DNA of 64,000 nt from Lanius collurio (lineage: Eukaryota > Chordata > Aves > Passeriformes > Laniidae): assembly GCA_020086605.1 (NCBI GenBank), contig JACBWW010000023.1, forward strand, positions 4,942,404 through 5,006,403, in the 5' to 3' direction. Each line of letters opens with the position of its first letter. Positions within the stretch are counted from its first letter, which is position 1. The translations under genes were made by a program, and so were the position numbers. This document shows positions 1 through 12,698 of this stretch, piece after piece. Below the pieces are notes generated by a model. The model was not told where the DNA came from. It made no database searches and saw only the letters and a list, made by a program, of their open reading frames with translations.

Positions 1-2283
1 CAAAGGACCCCATAGATTGGCACACTGGGATTTGGGTAAGATGCAAGTGCTTTGCCACACCAACACTGGTGTCCTAAGCAGGTTTCTAACAGGCTTCTAT
101 GGTAATTAGCCAGTTTCCATGAATCTTAAAAATGGAAGCCCTGGACTGTGTGGATGTGAATGGATCAATGAAATATTTTTAAGACCATATAAGCCTCCCT
201 TGAGGTCTTTATCAACATCCCTGAAACTGCTGAAAGAAATGGAGATGGCAGGGCAATGGGTCTGTGAGTTGGCACCAGACATAGCTGGAGTGGTCCTGCC
301 TCTCTGTACTTGTTCTGTTAGGACAGTTTTGGATAGAATTGCAGTGATTCAAACATGGGGAATTATTGACCTGAAACTCGGGTTTTTTCAGATTTTTGTC
401 AGCAGGGCTGGTTCTCTGCTCCAGTTCATCAGTTCACAAAGCAGCACCTGTAGGCACAAAACATGGACTGAGAGGGGACACAAATGAAAGCCCAGAACAG
501 CAGGGAAAATCCCAAACGATGTGAAAGACAACGTGAGACAGGATGAGATGGTCAGGTAGGGCAAGGAGAGATGTGCACCACAGCCTGTTTCTCCTCAGAA
601 TGGAGATGAGCAGCCTGGGTGCCTGAGGTCAAACTGTAAAAGGAAGAGAGCCCTGGGCTGGAAAAAATGGTCAGAAAAGTTAAAAAGGAAAGGAGGAGGA
701 ACCTGCTATTCAAGTGTCATTCCTTTTCCATAGGTTTTATGATCTGGGAGATACTGCCTGAATGACACATAATGTACATTGTATTGTGATTGTGAGATAC
801 TGTAATGTGATCTCCTGTCTCTGGAGATGCTCTCAGAAATTAGATTATTACATGAGCATGGCTTTTATAAAAGTGAGCAAACATTGTAATAAATGAACTC
901 AAGGAGTGAGAAAATCAAGATTAGACTCTTCACATTTGGCTGGGGGATTTTTTTCACTTACTTATGCTCTGTGATAAAGCTGATACATTAATTAACCTGC
1001 TTTAAAATTGACTTATTGAATATGTTTGCAAGATACACTTTTGTTTTAATCTGTAAAATATACAATTAGGAATGTTTACACAGAAAGTGACCCTGTGGAA
1101 ATTGTATACTTCCACCCTGGAGAGAGAAGACTTTTTTCAGCTTTGTTTTCACATGTCCTTTTGGTGGTTCTGGCATTGGAAACTTCAGTTCTTGCAGTGG
1201 GGGTCATTGACTGCTGAAATAGTCATGGGACATGACACTGAAAACAGGGCTCTGGTTTCTCTGATTTTCATGTAATGATCAAAAAAAAAATATCTAAGAT
1301 GTAAGTTAAAATTCTCCTTTCAGTGTGGGGTTCATTGTCAACCTTCATTGTATTTTCAACTCCTCTGGACAAGCCAGGATCTGGCCCTTAAATGCTTACA
1401 CACAGCTCCTCCCTCACCCAGGATTTGTCACACAATTTCAAGAGTACAATTTCCCAATGAATCACTCCTCTCTGTTCCTTACACCTCACTTTCATTTTTA
1501 TCACTTTTTGGAAGCATGATTGTTTTACAGCCTTCAAACATCAGCCTCTTCTGAGGGTTCCAAATGTTTAACCAGTTTTAAACCCACATGGTTTTAGTGC
1601 TCAGCTCTCAGACCAGGGTGCTCTGGGACTCCTTTGCAAAGATATCACATTTGGCTCCCAAATCCCAGCTGCATGGGTGGCTGCTCTCCACCTCCCTCCA
1701 TGCCTGCATGGCTCAAGAGCAGCTCAGACAGGACCCAGCTTTAAATGGGTGTTCATGGCCCATTGCAAAAGGTTGCACCAGACTTTGTCAGCCTGTGGTG
1801 AAATCTTTGCCCCTCTGTCTGGGATGCTTAACTGGGAGAAGAATTTCTCTCTGGAAGTCCCAACAGCTCTGCAATGTTGGAAAAAATCTTTATGGGGGAG
1901 TGATCCCTTCTGGTGCTTTTCAAAGCCTGTTTTTCAGAGTAGCAGATATATTTACATTGGAGGTGGGTTGCTAAGTACAGTAACTACTCCACAGGAGCCA
2001 GGCACAACAAACCAGCTCCTCAGGTTTGGTGCTGTGCTTGAGCACAGTTCCATGAGTGTGAATGGCTCCAGACCTCAATAATGGTGACAAAACATAATCC
2101 TGAGTAGGGAATTATTTAAGGTAGTTGTGGCACTGAAGGTTTGTGCTGTGAAGATGCTCTGCAGGAGTCGGTCTCTCCCAGAAGCAATAAATAGAGTGAT
2201 GAGTTTTATCAGGGAAGGGAACCATTCTTGATGTCTGCTGGTACAGGTCAGAACATCAAGTACGTCTTTGGTGACACAATAGA

Positions 2284-2311
2284 TAATGAGTCATGGAATA
2301 ATGAGTCATGG
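2284..2311. promoter_or_regulatory. Tandem pair of consensus AP-1 sites
   Basis: The 13-mer TAATGAGTCATGG occurs at 2284-2296 and again at 2299-2311, a period of 15 bp. Each copy holds a perfect TGAGTCA core (2287-2293 and 2302-2308). This is the consensus for Jun/Fos dimers and also fits the related NF-E2, MAF and BACH proteins. The sequence is seen directly; occupancy and function are inferred. No promoter or exon is visible nearby, so if it works it would act as a distal element. Confidence 0.4.
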
Positions 2312-5300
2312 CCTAATCAAAGGGGAAAAGGCCACATCCTACCTGGTGTGCCCTCATGTTGTAGATTTACTACACTTATGCAATGTGAGCAAGCCAAAAA
2401 CTTGTGCCAGCACCAAATCTTAGAATTTACCTGGTTCTGGGATTTTATGCTACATCTAGGAGGTTGTTTCAGCATAGCTTTCTGGAAGATGAAGCAAATG
2501 TATTCTGCCTCATCCATTCCCCCTAAAACATCAGGGAAAGAGAAGTAGGTATGCTGCAGATATCCTGCATTTCCAGCTGAAACTTTCATTTGGGAAAGAA
2601 ACAGGCTAAACATAGAAAGTAGGAGGTAAAACTGAGTGATCTGAGTGGCTGTGACTGTTTGTAACTTAGGGGCTGGTCTTTGAGAAGTACTCTCCACTAG
2701 CTGGATGCCAATTGCCGAGAGATGCTATCAGTTGATTAAAACACAGCCTGCCAGCTTCCTGCTTGATAAAACTAAGTACAATCTGATTGAGAATTCTCAA
2801 ATCCATTACAGAATGGCTAGTCCATCACTTAAATCAGTGTACTTCCCCATGAATCATCAACATACTTTGGTAATATATTTGCAGCAGCTAAACCCTGACA
2901 AAACCCCTGACAGTTTGTCAGAAAGGTCCCTGAGTGCCGGATCCTGGGGGGTGGGAAATGGTGGGACTGTGAGGGTTTCCTGTTGTTCCCTGCTCAGCTG
3001 GGTGAAGGTCATTTCCTCTCCTCTCTCACGCAGAAGAAGCTGAACCCTCAACCTTTGAAGGTGTGTCCATGAGCTCCCAGAAACAACAGCCAGCAAGGAG
3101 CCCTCTCCTGCAGGGCCGTGCTGACAAGGCAGGGTCACTCCCCAAAGAGGAGTGCTGGTCACTACATTTGCCTCCTTGCAGGTAAATAAATTAATCCCAG
3201 CTGCAGAGGAAAAAAAACCATCATGAACTATCACAAATCAGTCTTACACTTTATTTCTTTTGCATGCTGTAACACAGAAAAAAATAAAAATAAAACAAAA
3301 CCACCAAAAACCCAAACCCAAAGCTGCAGAGCCAGGCCAGCATTCCTGCAGAGGAAGGAAGGGGCATGCTGCCAATCCATTAAGGATAATCCACTAGTGG
3401 GTTAGAGTGTTTTAAAAAAGCCCTCTTTTGTGGGCTTTTTGGAGAGTTTTGTATCTGCTGAGCTGGAGGTGGGTGTCCAACCCCAGATATCCATCAGTGT
3501 TTGAACATCAGCTGCAGTTGTATCCTTGATCATCCCAATGTGATAGATGGAAGTGTTATCCAGGGAATTGTTGAGGGACATTCACTAGCTAAATAACAAC
3601 ACTGCAATATCAGAGGGAAAAGTCAACTCCAGCAAAAACAAAAAATCTTCATTCTTTAACAGAAGTAAGATCTTAAGCAGGGAACAAACTGATGCAAAAT
3701 CTAAAGAAAGTGAGAAAATGCAATAAAATTTGGAGTTCATTTATTACTTATCAGGTAAGCAGTAGATTATAATGAAATAATGAAGCCAGAAAGATTAAGT
3801 CCTAATCATAGGAATTCTCAGTTAATGCCTTGATAGGTGGTGTTATCCTGCAACTCCACCACTTCCCATCCATGTCCTTCCATGTTCTCTCTCCATGTCC
3901 CTCCCTTGATTCTAGTTCCACTTTTTTTCATTTTAATTAAACATTGTAAGATCTACTTGTGAAATTTATGGATAATACAACACTCCCTTGTAAAATGTCA
4001 ATACATTATCTAGTGTAAATTCATGTAATGTAACTCCATCTGTGGTCTCAAAACATTTTATTTACAAGAAAATGCATAAGCAGGAGACAAATATCTATTG
4101 TTTGAGCAGTTTCAGAAACATAAACTATCACATATTAGGGGTTTTGTGCTCCCCCTTAAACTGCTGGGAGTCAGGAAAATCTCTCCAGAAGTGAGACTGG
4201 TTTGGAATAGATGAAGTAAAGCAGAGATTCAGAAGCACAGTTTCCTCATTTAAATTAATACAAAGTGAGAGGACAAAGAGGCTCCCAAAATTCTGTCCTT
4301 GTGGTTCAAATTTGAATATATGTTTTTAAAGCTGGCCAAGCAACAGAAATTAAACCTCATGTAATTAAGTTCCAGTAATTTGAAGCAGAAAATAGTCCTG
4401 GGAAAGTTAGCAGGCTGGAAACATTATGGCGAAGAAGATTTATTGGATTTTTGTGCCATTCCTATTGCCTCAGAAGTCCACAAAGAGGAAATTTAGGGTT
4501 AGTCAAGAGTTTTCAGTCTCTGGCATGCAGACCCCAAAGGTCCGTGACCAAACCACACAAGCAGCCAGCTGGGTGGTGTGTTCCCACCTGAAGTTCTCAG
4601 TGTCTCTTCAAGTTTTCTGTACAGGACCATGACACGGCCCCAAAGTCTCCATCCTCAGGGGTGCTGCTGCCTTCTTCTCAAACTCACGTGGCTTTGCTCT
4701 CTGCTCCTTACACCCACCAGCAGTCCTGGCTTACCTCCTGCTGCTGCAGAAACTTTTGGCCTCCTCATGGTGCAGATTTATAAGCAGTGTGATCTCCTCT
4801 GCTTCCAGGCGTCACCACTCCGGGTCTTCTGGGAGACTAAGGTTGGAAATTGGAAAAGGGATCACAAAAAGTGATAAAAATAGAAGTAAAAAAGATCAGC
4901 AGCAAGGAGGAACAGCTACAGAAGACTGGGCAGTTACTAAACAAAAAGGAAAATGAGCCAGGAGAAGTCTTGGTGGAAGAAAGAGGAGTAGTGGTTCAAG
5001 AGCTGCCAGTCACAAGCAAAAAGTGTCACATAAAGCAGTTGACCCTCTCTAAAGCACAAACTCCCCTCCAGGCTGGTATGGGAGCTCTGGGAGGTTTGAC
5101 ATCCTTCCTCTTGCAAAGCAGGGCGACAGACACCCTGAAGGACTTTGAGGTGGTCTGGCTGCCCCGTGGATCAGAGCAGTGTGTCCCACCAAGCCCTGGC
5201 TTGCTTTTGGAGAGAACCCCCCACAGCTCTCCTCTGGAAGGAAAATGTGTGCACTGAAGCTGTTCTGCAGCTGGACCAGTGCCCAACAAATGGAGACAGC

Positions 5301-8287
5301 CAGGGGATTACTGCAAAACCATCCCAAACGGAGACACAAGTGTAGACAGAGCTGAAGCACAACCCAAGAGAAACAAGGCTACTGTCAGTTGCCTTAAATT
5401 CACTCAATGTACCTGGGCCAAAACTGTAGGGGATTCAGAACACAGAAATGTTGAAAACGATCAGATTTTTTTTGTAACAAGCTGCTATTTTAGGTCATAT
5501 TGTACCTTCAACATTGGCACACAGTTCAGCTACCATCAGTGTGATCTGTACTCAACGAACAGTGAAACTTGCAGTGTGCCCAATGATGACTGAATTACTC
5601 AGGAGGAACTACAATTGATAAGACAATGATTTATGGGCCTATTGTTTTCTAGGTTCTTGTAAATAATCCTAATTGGTGTTAATCATCCACCCTCTGCTTT
5701 GTGTTATCACCAAGCAAAGAGCACTTCCTAAAGAAGCTATTTAGGGGCATAATCCTTCTGAAAGGCAAGACAGCTATTGACTTCCACAGGACCTGCACTG
5801 AGGTGCTCAGCAAGGGAAAACAACTGTGGAATAATGGGAGCAAAACACATTGCACTGTCTTTCCATGCTTGCATTGAAAAGTTTCTTTCCAATAAACTCA
5901 GAGTAAGTTCAGTGTGTCCCAGTGATCCCTTCGATGTGGGCTTCGTGCAGGGACTCTCCAGCCTTTCTACCAGCTCAGAAATGCACCTCAAAGGACGTTC
6001 ATTTGCTGATGTTAATTTACTGCCAGTTTCCAGCTCCTGCCTGCATCCCCTTGAGATGAGCTGGCTGTGTCAAACCTGACAAAGGCTGCTTTGGGAGAGC
6101 AGACACCTGCACCAGGACCTGGTGTTTTTCTGTCTCTGATTTTATTGTTACTCCTGAAAAAGTGCTTTGATCTTTTGCTGCTTCACCCTTTGTCACGCCA
6201 TGCCCTTGTCACAAGGGAGCCATGGAACCTGAGACCCCGTTGGCTGCTGGTTTTAGGTGTAAGGTTTGGGGGGCTCAGTTTTAGCATACAGACGAGCTTG
6301 CTTGACCTTAACAGGTCTGCACTTCGTATAACACTTAAGTGGCATTCTAGAGGGTGCAGTCACAGGCTGCTTGCTTACAGAAACTACAAGGAAACCAGAC
6401 AGCTTTTCAATTTGTGTATCAAAGAGAAGGAGATTTACACATAAAAGGGTGAATTATTTTGATTTGTAGTTTTCAAGGCACTATACATTCTCCGACATAA
6501 ATGCTCCCTTGTCTCTGCTTTCTGATAGTTCATATCAGGTTCAGTGGCCTAGATTTTCAAAAGTGGTAATTTTGGAGGCCAATATTCCTCAGTGCCGACT
6601 CAAGGTGCCTTAAAGAGACCAGATATTGTTAAGATATTGTGTATCTTTGGCAAACAGGGCCATTTTAGCATCTTTCATATTTGACACCCCAAAGTGACAG
6701 TATGAAGAATCCTCAGGGGTGGGTTTGCCAGAGGAATAAAGCTTTCCCCACCACGCCATTCCTTCTGACTCCAGTCCTCACAGCATCATACTCCCATCAC
6801 CACTAAAGGTTCCTGCAGAGTCAACATCACCAGTCCCTTTTGACATTCTCAACCACCAAACATCCTACATAACCTATAAAAAGAGCTCATTTCCTCAGCT
6901 TTTAAGCAGCTGTCAGAGAAAAGTCTTCTAAGGCCTGAAGCTGTATAGCCAAAATCTAGCTATATGGTGTTTAAGAGAGAGGAGGGGAGAAACCCTATCC
7001 CATTATCTGCATTATCCCGTTACCCTTGGATGCCTTCCATGTACTTGGAAGAGCAATGCCCCATTCTTGAGGCTTCACATTGCAGCCTCTGCCTTTTTGG
7101 CAGAAGAAGGGTGGATGTGGCTCCCTTCAAAGTCAATCAATGTCACATCTTTAATCAATCTAGAAGGTCACCACTGCACTTCCATCAAAAAGAGTTGGGT
7201 ACAATTCTTGCTGAGTCTTGATTGTTTGTGGGGGATTCACATTGCAGTGGGTGTTGGAAAAAGTCTTTTCTGGTCCTGACCTCAGCCCATCTCCTGTTCC
7301 TAGGCTCTTTGTAAGAGGTTAAGATCAAATGAAGATTATACCCAGGACTCTGAGATAAAATGATGCAGGAGTATGTGTAGTGAAACCCCGAAATACACCA
7401 CAGTGACTTATTTTTATGTTTCTTTATAGCTGTGAACATATCCAGCTTTGCTGTAAGGTTCAGAAAGCTTAGGGAGCTTTCGTGTGAAGGCAGGTCACAT
7501 TTTGAGCAAGCTTGCAATGATTTTGAGTTTCCCATTACTATCATCTATGAAATGTCATTGTTCATCTGGGATGTCTGTGAGTGGCCACAAAACAGAAATC
7601 TATTGCATTTCAGGGAACTGTGACTAGGAGGGAGAATCATGGCAAGGTATGTGTCAAAAACACTCGAAGTCAGGACCCCTTTTACAAACACACCCCTCAA
7701 TACAAAACACTAAATCTGTTAAGCCAGAAAATTCTTCTCCCAAGTTGGAGTCATTTCATTTCCATCCTGGCACAACTGGAGCAGGATCCAAAGCCCAGTA
7801 AAGTCAAGGATAGAATTTCCATTGATTTCTGAGGAGCCTGGATTGGATCCTAGATCACATTGTCACACTGCAGCAAAACCCAGCCGTGTTGCAGTGTACC
7901 CACCTGCTCTCCAAAGTCTCAGCTCTAGCCATTCGAATCCACTGCAGGTACAATCTAGGTTATTCCAGCATTTAATTGGTGCAATGCTAAATAAATACTG
8001 TTTTATCAAAATCAGCAATACTGCTCCTCGTTAGTAAATTAGGCCAACTAATATACACTTTTTATTAGGACGATTTGTCTCCTTAAATCAAAACCAAGTG
8101 TCAAAATCCCTATTCTATCAATCAGACCGGTGCCCTCTTTCACCAGCTGTGAACTAGAACTGGCTAAAGACATATGGAAAAAGTGAATGAAGACCTTACT
8201 ATGTTTTCTAATGAAGTACTTGGGCTTCTTTTACAATAATTCAACAAAATCTTGCTAGGTGAGGGATCAACAGCTTTTATGTACACA

Positions 8288-8366
8288 AGAAAGAAAGAAC
8301 AGAAGAAGGAAAGCAAAAAGCAAGGCAGGCAAGAAGGGATGAAGGGAGAAAGGAGGAGAGGAAGAC
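8288..8366. repeat. Purine-rich low-complexity tract (GAAA/GGAA-like)
   Basis: About 80 bp composed almost entirely of A and G, with short AAAG, GAAG and GGAG units and no clean repeat period. It is an old, degenerate microsatellite-like tract with no coding signal. Confidence 0.6.
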
Positions 8367-10463
8367 CCTCTGTTTAATTTATTATTATTTCATGTTGACA
8401 AGTCACAAAAACGCAAAACCACAAAAACCTTCTTTAACCTTTGCTTGTTCTCAACAAAATCACCCACCTACAAACTAAAATCCCCTCCAGACATTGCTGA
8501 AATTACTTTCTTAGGCAGTTCTGAAATGTAAATTGTTGTGCACACTAAGAAATCATTTTAAAAAATAAGACGCAGAGATTTTTTCCTTCTGTGCAAATCA
8601 AACCAGAAGTCTATATCTGAGAGGAATTTCTGGGAAGAACAAATAATCCTCCACAGCCAGCACTAGAGTAGGTGCCCTAAACAAACCTACAGAAGGAGCA
8701 TAATGAGGCAATGATTTATTGCGTGCTATGCAAGTCTCACTGCTGTGAGTGTGTTGTAAGAACCACAGTAAGGGAGAGGCAGAAATCACCCAGCAGCCTC
8801 CTCCTCGTGTGTTTCTGGATATTACCTGCTCAGGATATGAGTGTGGCACCGAAACGGGGCTGCAGGACTGGCAAATGATCTTTGTGCTGCAACATTTTGT
8901 CTCATATTTAAGGCACCATCTCCCACTGACTAAAAATAAATTTAAAAATCTGCATATGGATATTCTGAAACTTCACACAAATGTAAAATATCATCCGTGT
9001 TGGATGCATTATTGCTCTGTGTGCACCAAATACAGCTTTCAAGTTGTGTTTATTTACAACAAGAATGTTACCATCAGCAGGTGGAATCGTGGATCTTTCA
9101 GAATGCAGGGTAAAACTTCCTTTTGCTGCAAAAGGGGCAGCATTTCACCTTTGCAATAGGGATTAAATACAGACAACGAATTCTGCCCACAGAAAATCTT
9201 GGTCCTGAAGAATTACAATCAATTAAATGAGGAGCAGAAATATGCAGTGTAAACAGCATTGCATCGATCAATACAAATCAACATGAGCCTGACCCTATAT
9301 GTGTTGTATTTGCAACTAGCTGGGCTTTATTTACAATTTAAAATTCATTTATGTTCTTTTAATAACTAGCAGGTTGCTTGCACTTCTGCCTATATTCCTC
9401 CCAGTTTCTCCAATTTTAAAGACAAAAAATCCCCACAACTAAGAATTAGTCTTCAAATGTGTTTGGTGAGTTATTTATCATAAATAAACATGGAAAAAAT
9501 TACCTGCAGACTACTTGTGCTCAACTTCCCCCCTATCTCCCCCCCGCCCCAAAAGGCTAAATCAGTGAAATAAATTAATTGCTATGAATTATTCAGCTCT
9601 ACCTGTGGCAATGAAAAATAGCAAGAGCATTAGGATTCTTCTTTGTGTACTAAGCCTCTAATTTATAGAGAATGCATATTAATAAAACACAGGATATTCA
9701 TCAATATTCAAATCACTGGCTGCCTGACTATTTAATGTAAAATTACCAGCCAGCTCAAAACTCTTACTAGTTAATCATGCAATCTAAGCCATTCTGATAT
9801 TGATGGTTAACATTAATTGCCCAACTGCCATTTATAAAAACCTCTCCTACATCTTCCCTTTGCCTGGAAGAGAACCTTTCACATGTTTAACTTTTCAGAC
9901 AAGCTGGAGTAAGTCAGCTCATTCAGCCTGTTCTCCAGGCCAAAATGTTTGTTTGCTTGGTTCTCATGAAAGGGAGTTTTGCTTTTGAATATTAACAGTA
10001 AAAACTCTCCTTCATAATAAGGATCTTTGATATGTTTCCCTCCTTCTCCAGATGTTCTGCAGGTTGAGAGAAAAACCAGCTGGTTTTTGTTCCCTGCACA
10101 GATTGTGTTTTCCTTTACAATGGAAACAAAGGTGTTCAGGTCAGAAGGCCAAAACAGTCTCACCCACCAGCCACGTACTCCATAAAAGGGCACCACCAGC
10201 AGATTCCCTGCCCCAAACCTCACTTCACACTCCAAAGGGGATGGCTGGCAAAGAGCAGTGCCAGCTTGTGCTGCGTGACCTGCTCTGCACAAATCGAGGT
10301 GCAACATAAGAATTGGAGGAAAATTCTCATGGGATAAAACTTAGCCAAATTTAGGCTCAACTTCACCAATTTATCATACCAGTAAGAAGTGCTGATGAAG
10401 GGGATGGCAGTGGTATCTTCCTAAAGCAATGCACCTGAGCAGCTCTTGGTACTTATCATCTGA

Positions 10464-10478
10464 TTTTTTTTTTTTTTT
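10464..10478. repeat. T15 homopolymer
   Basis: A run of 15 T, followed by further T- and A-rich sequence to about 10545. I see no target-site duplication or retroposon body beside it, so it is listed only as a simple repeat. Confidence 0.8.
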
Positions 10479-11159
10479 AATTCTTCTTTTTTGGTTTTAT
10501 TAACTTAATCAAATAGAAGTTAAAAAAAAAAGACAGAAAAAAACCCAAACCCTACAAGCAAACAGAAACCTTTCAGTTATTCTAACCAAAAAGTTAGGAA
10601 CTTGGAAGTTAACTGCAAATCATTCAAACTGCAAAAAACTCACTGTAACAGAAACTTCAAACTACAAATATGTAGTCATGTAAGTGCTACTGTATAATTA
10701 TAAAAGGATTTTTAAAAACAACATTCTTAACCACTTTGAGATGACATCCTGGTGTCATTTAAACTGAAATTGAGGCATCTTAGAAAAATGTTGCCAAAAC
10801 CTTTTTTTTAGAGTAAAGAACAGAGTTTTCTCTGGATACAGTAGTTCTCTAGATTGAGAGAAATTGCTTGAATTGTATGATTTTGCCCCTCTGTAATCCA
10901 GGAACTACCAAGAAGTTACCAAGTGTACCTTGCCATGAAGTGAGGGCTGCTGAGCAGTGACGTGGCGTTGCTTCTACTCCCTGACTACTCCGGAGCAAAC
11001 TCACCCTCCTGGCCTTGAGCCTTATGTAAGGGACCCCATCACCCATCCCAGCCGTGTCAATAAGAACTTGAACCTGCCTGTTTGCAGAAGGCAAACACTC
11101 AGAGTGCAATAGCAGTGTCTCCCAACCCATTTCCAAATTCTGGTAAATATTTGTGGGGG

Positions 11160-11285
11160 ATGTTGGGCAGCCCTCCCGCGGGTCCCGACTCGGCGCAGCT
11201 GCCCCAGGTGAGCTCCGCGCTCCGGGAGGGACCAACGCGCTGGCCGCAAGGAGAGCCCGGGGACTGCCCCGTGAAACACGGCCTC
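11160..11285. promoter_or_regulatory. Small isolated CpG cluster with a consensus splice donor
   Basis: About 125 bp with roughly fifteen CpG dinucleotides, including CCGCGG-, CGGCGC- and ACGCGC-type clusters, set in strongly CpG-depleted flanks. On the + strand it contains CAG|GTGAGC, a full consensus 5' splice site, with the exon side ending at 11207. A short CpG cluster plus a donor is what the first exon of an unrecognised, probably non-coding, transcript can look like. It may equally be a small unmethylated enhancer CpG island or a GC-rich tract by chance. The 164-codon minus-strand frame over it (10849-11343) resembles nothing I know, and I do not call it a gene. Confidence 0.4.
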
Positions 11286-12664
11286 GGAACTGGCAAAGAA
11301 TAAATAAACTCTCAGCATACCTCGGGAATTCCTCGTGGCACAAAAAGTGGCTTGGGCCCTGTCTGAACTGGGCTTTTACTTAAGTTGGGAAACCATGATT
11401 AAATTAAATTTAAAGACTATTCTTCTTAAAAGCAGTTCTACAATGGTTTGGCTGGACAGTGTGTTTTTCTAACCGATGTTTACATAGTTTGACCCATTTT
11501 CACTTCTTTGCTTTAACTGAAACTATTAATTAAGCTGTTTAAAAATTAAATTGAGTATGTGCCTGCTTTGGACTGGATCTCAGGCTTCATTTAATTGTTG
11601 GTTCTTGTCCTGAGTTTGGCTGTGAGGGTGTGTGAATCTGTCTCCATTTGGAGATGAACACAAAATTACAAATATATTTCATCCAGACTATGAGATTGAG
11701 CAAAATACTGAAGACATGCCCTGCTTTAATTGTTTTAATTGTTTGGAATATATCCCCATGATATTGAAAAATTACATCTGCAAGAAACACAGTGACATGA
11801 GTCCAGTGTAGCTCACTGTGGAAAACTGCAATTTTAAATGGCTGAGCTGAAGTTAGAGATATAAACCAAAGTTCAGTTTTTACGAGCACAAAAACAGTCA
11901 CATATCACAATTCTTGTGATTTATGTTCCACAATCATGTTGGATTTTTGAGTGGGAAAGGTACCTAGAAATTAATGAAATGGGGTCATCTCTATTTTTCT
12001 ATTTGCAACTAAAATAATTCAGGGCTTTCTCTCATACAGGGGCCAATGTGCAAACTGAAGTTCGATTCAGATTTCCCCATTGAATGGCTTTTCTGTACAG
12101 AAATATCATAAAGACACACTTTAAAATTCACTGTTGATGCTGAAATTATGCTGTGTGTCAAAATTACATCAAACAACTGCACTTATTTCCACCAGAAAAA
12201 TTTGATTATTTACCCTCATTTACATTACATTTTTTTCCCCACTATAATGCTGACTTGGTAATTCCCTTAGGTCTGGACACCTCCAAGTAGACTTTTTCAG
12301 TAGAAAGAAAGCTTTCATTATATTTCATAATTTTTTTCCTCCTTGATTTGAATGTTATAATTGGATTGGAGAGATATTTGTTGCAAACTTCATATTTTAC
12401 CAGGCTCCATGAGCAGCATCTTTTCATTCCTCTCTTTTCAATGAAGCTTTTGACTTGATAAAAGTGGCTCTAAGGTATTTTTACAAAAGAGGCCAAGAGC
12501 GCCAGCTCATTTTAAACACTTCTCTTTAAAGTATCTCATTTCCTTACTATTTCTTAATAGAGGCACTATCCTGCAATGTCATAAAGAATGCCACAGTTGA
12601 CTTCAGTGCGATCAGGATCACTCTCTACTGTAATTAGTTCTATATTTCAAAATATTAGAGGTCA

Positions 12665-12672
<8 letters not shown>

Positions 12673-12696
<24 letters not shown>
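12673..12696. repeat. T24 homopolymer
   Basis: An uninterrupted run of 24 T. No adjacent retroposon is recognised. Confidence 0.85.

Positions 12697-12698
<2 letters not shown>

Larger units (their letters stand above)
1..11159. other. Gene-free intergenic or intronic sequence
   Basis: This is AT-rich, CpG-poor unique sequence with no coding exon I can support. Open frames are short (up to 142 codons), lie on both strands and resemble no known protein. The stretch holds a tandem AP-1 pair at 2284-2311, a purine-rich low-complexity tract near 8288-8366 and a T15 run at 10464-10478. The AT-rich block around 9590-9790, with several TAAT cores, looks like a candidate non-coding regulatory element, but only a cross-species alignment could show that. 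I recognise no transposon in it, although old diverged copies could be missed by eye. Confidence 0.65.

Noticed and set aside
9915..9945. CAGCCTGTTCTCCAGGCC, similar to part of CR1 in reverse
   Set aside because: Only about 18 bp match and the flanks do not continue the CR1 order.
10849..11343. 164-codon - frame over the CpG cluster
   Set aside because: GC-rich DNA has few stops; overlapping frames occur on the opposite strand as well, and none is recognisable.
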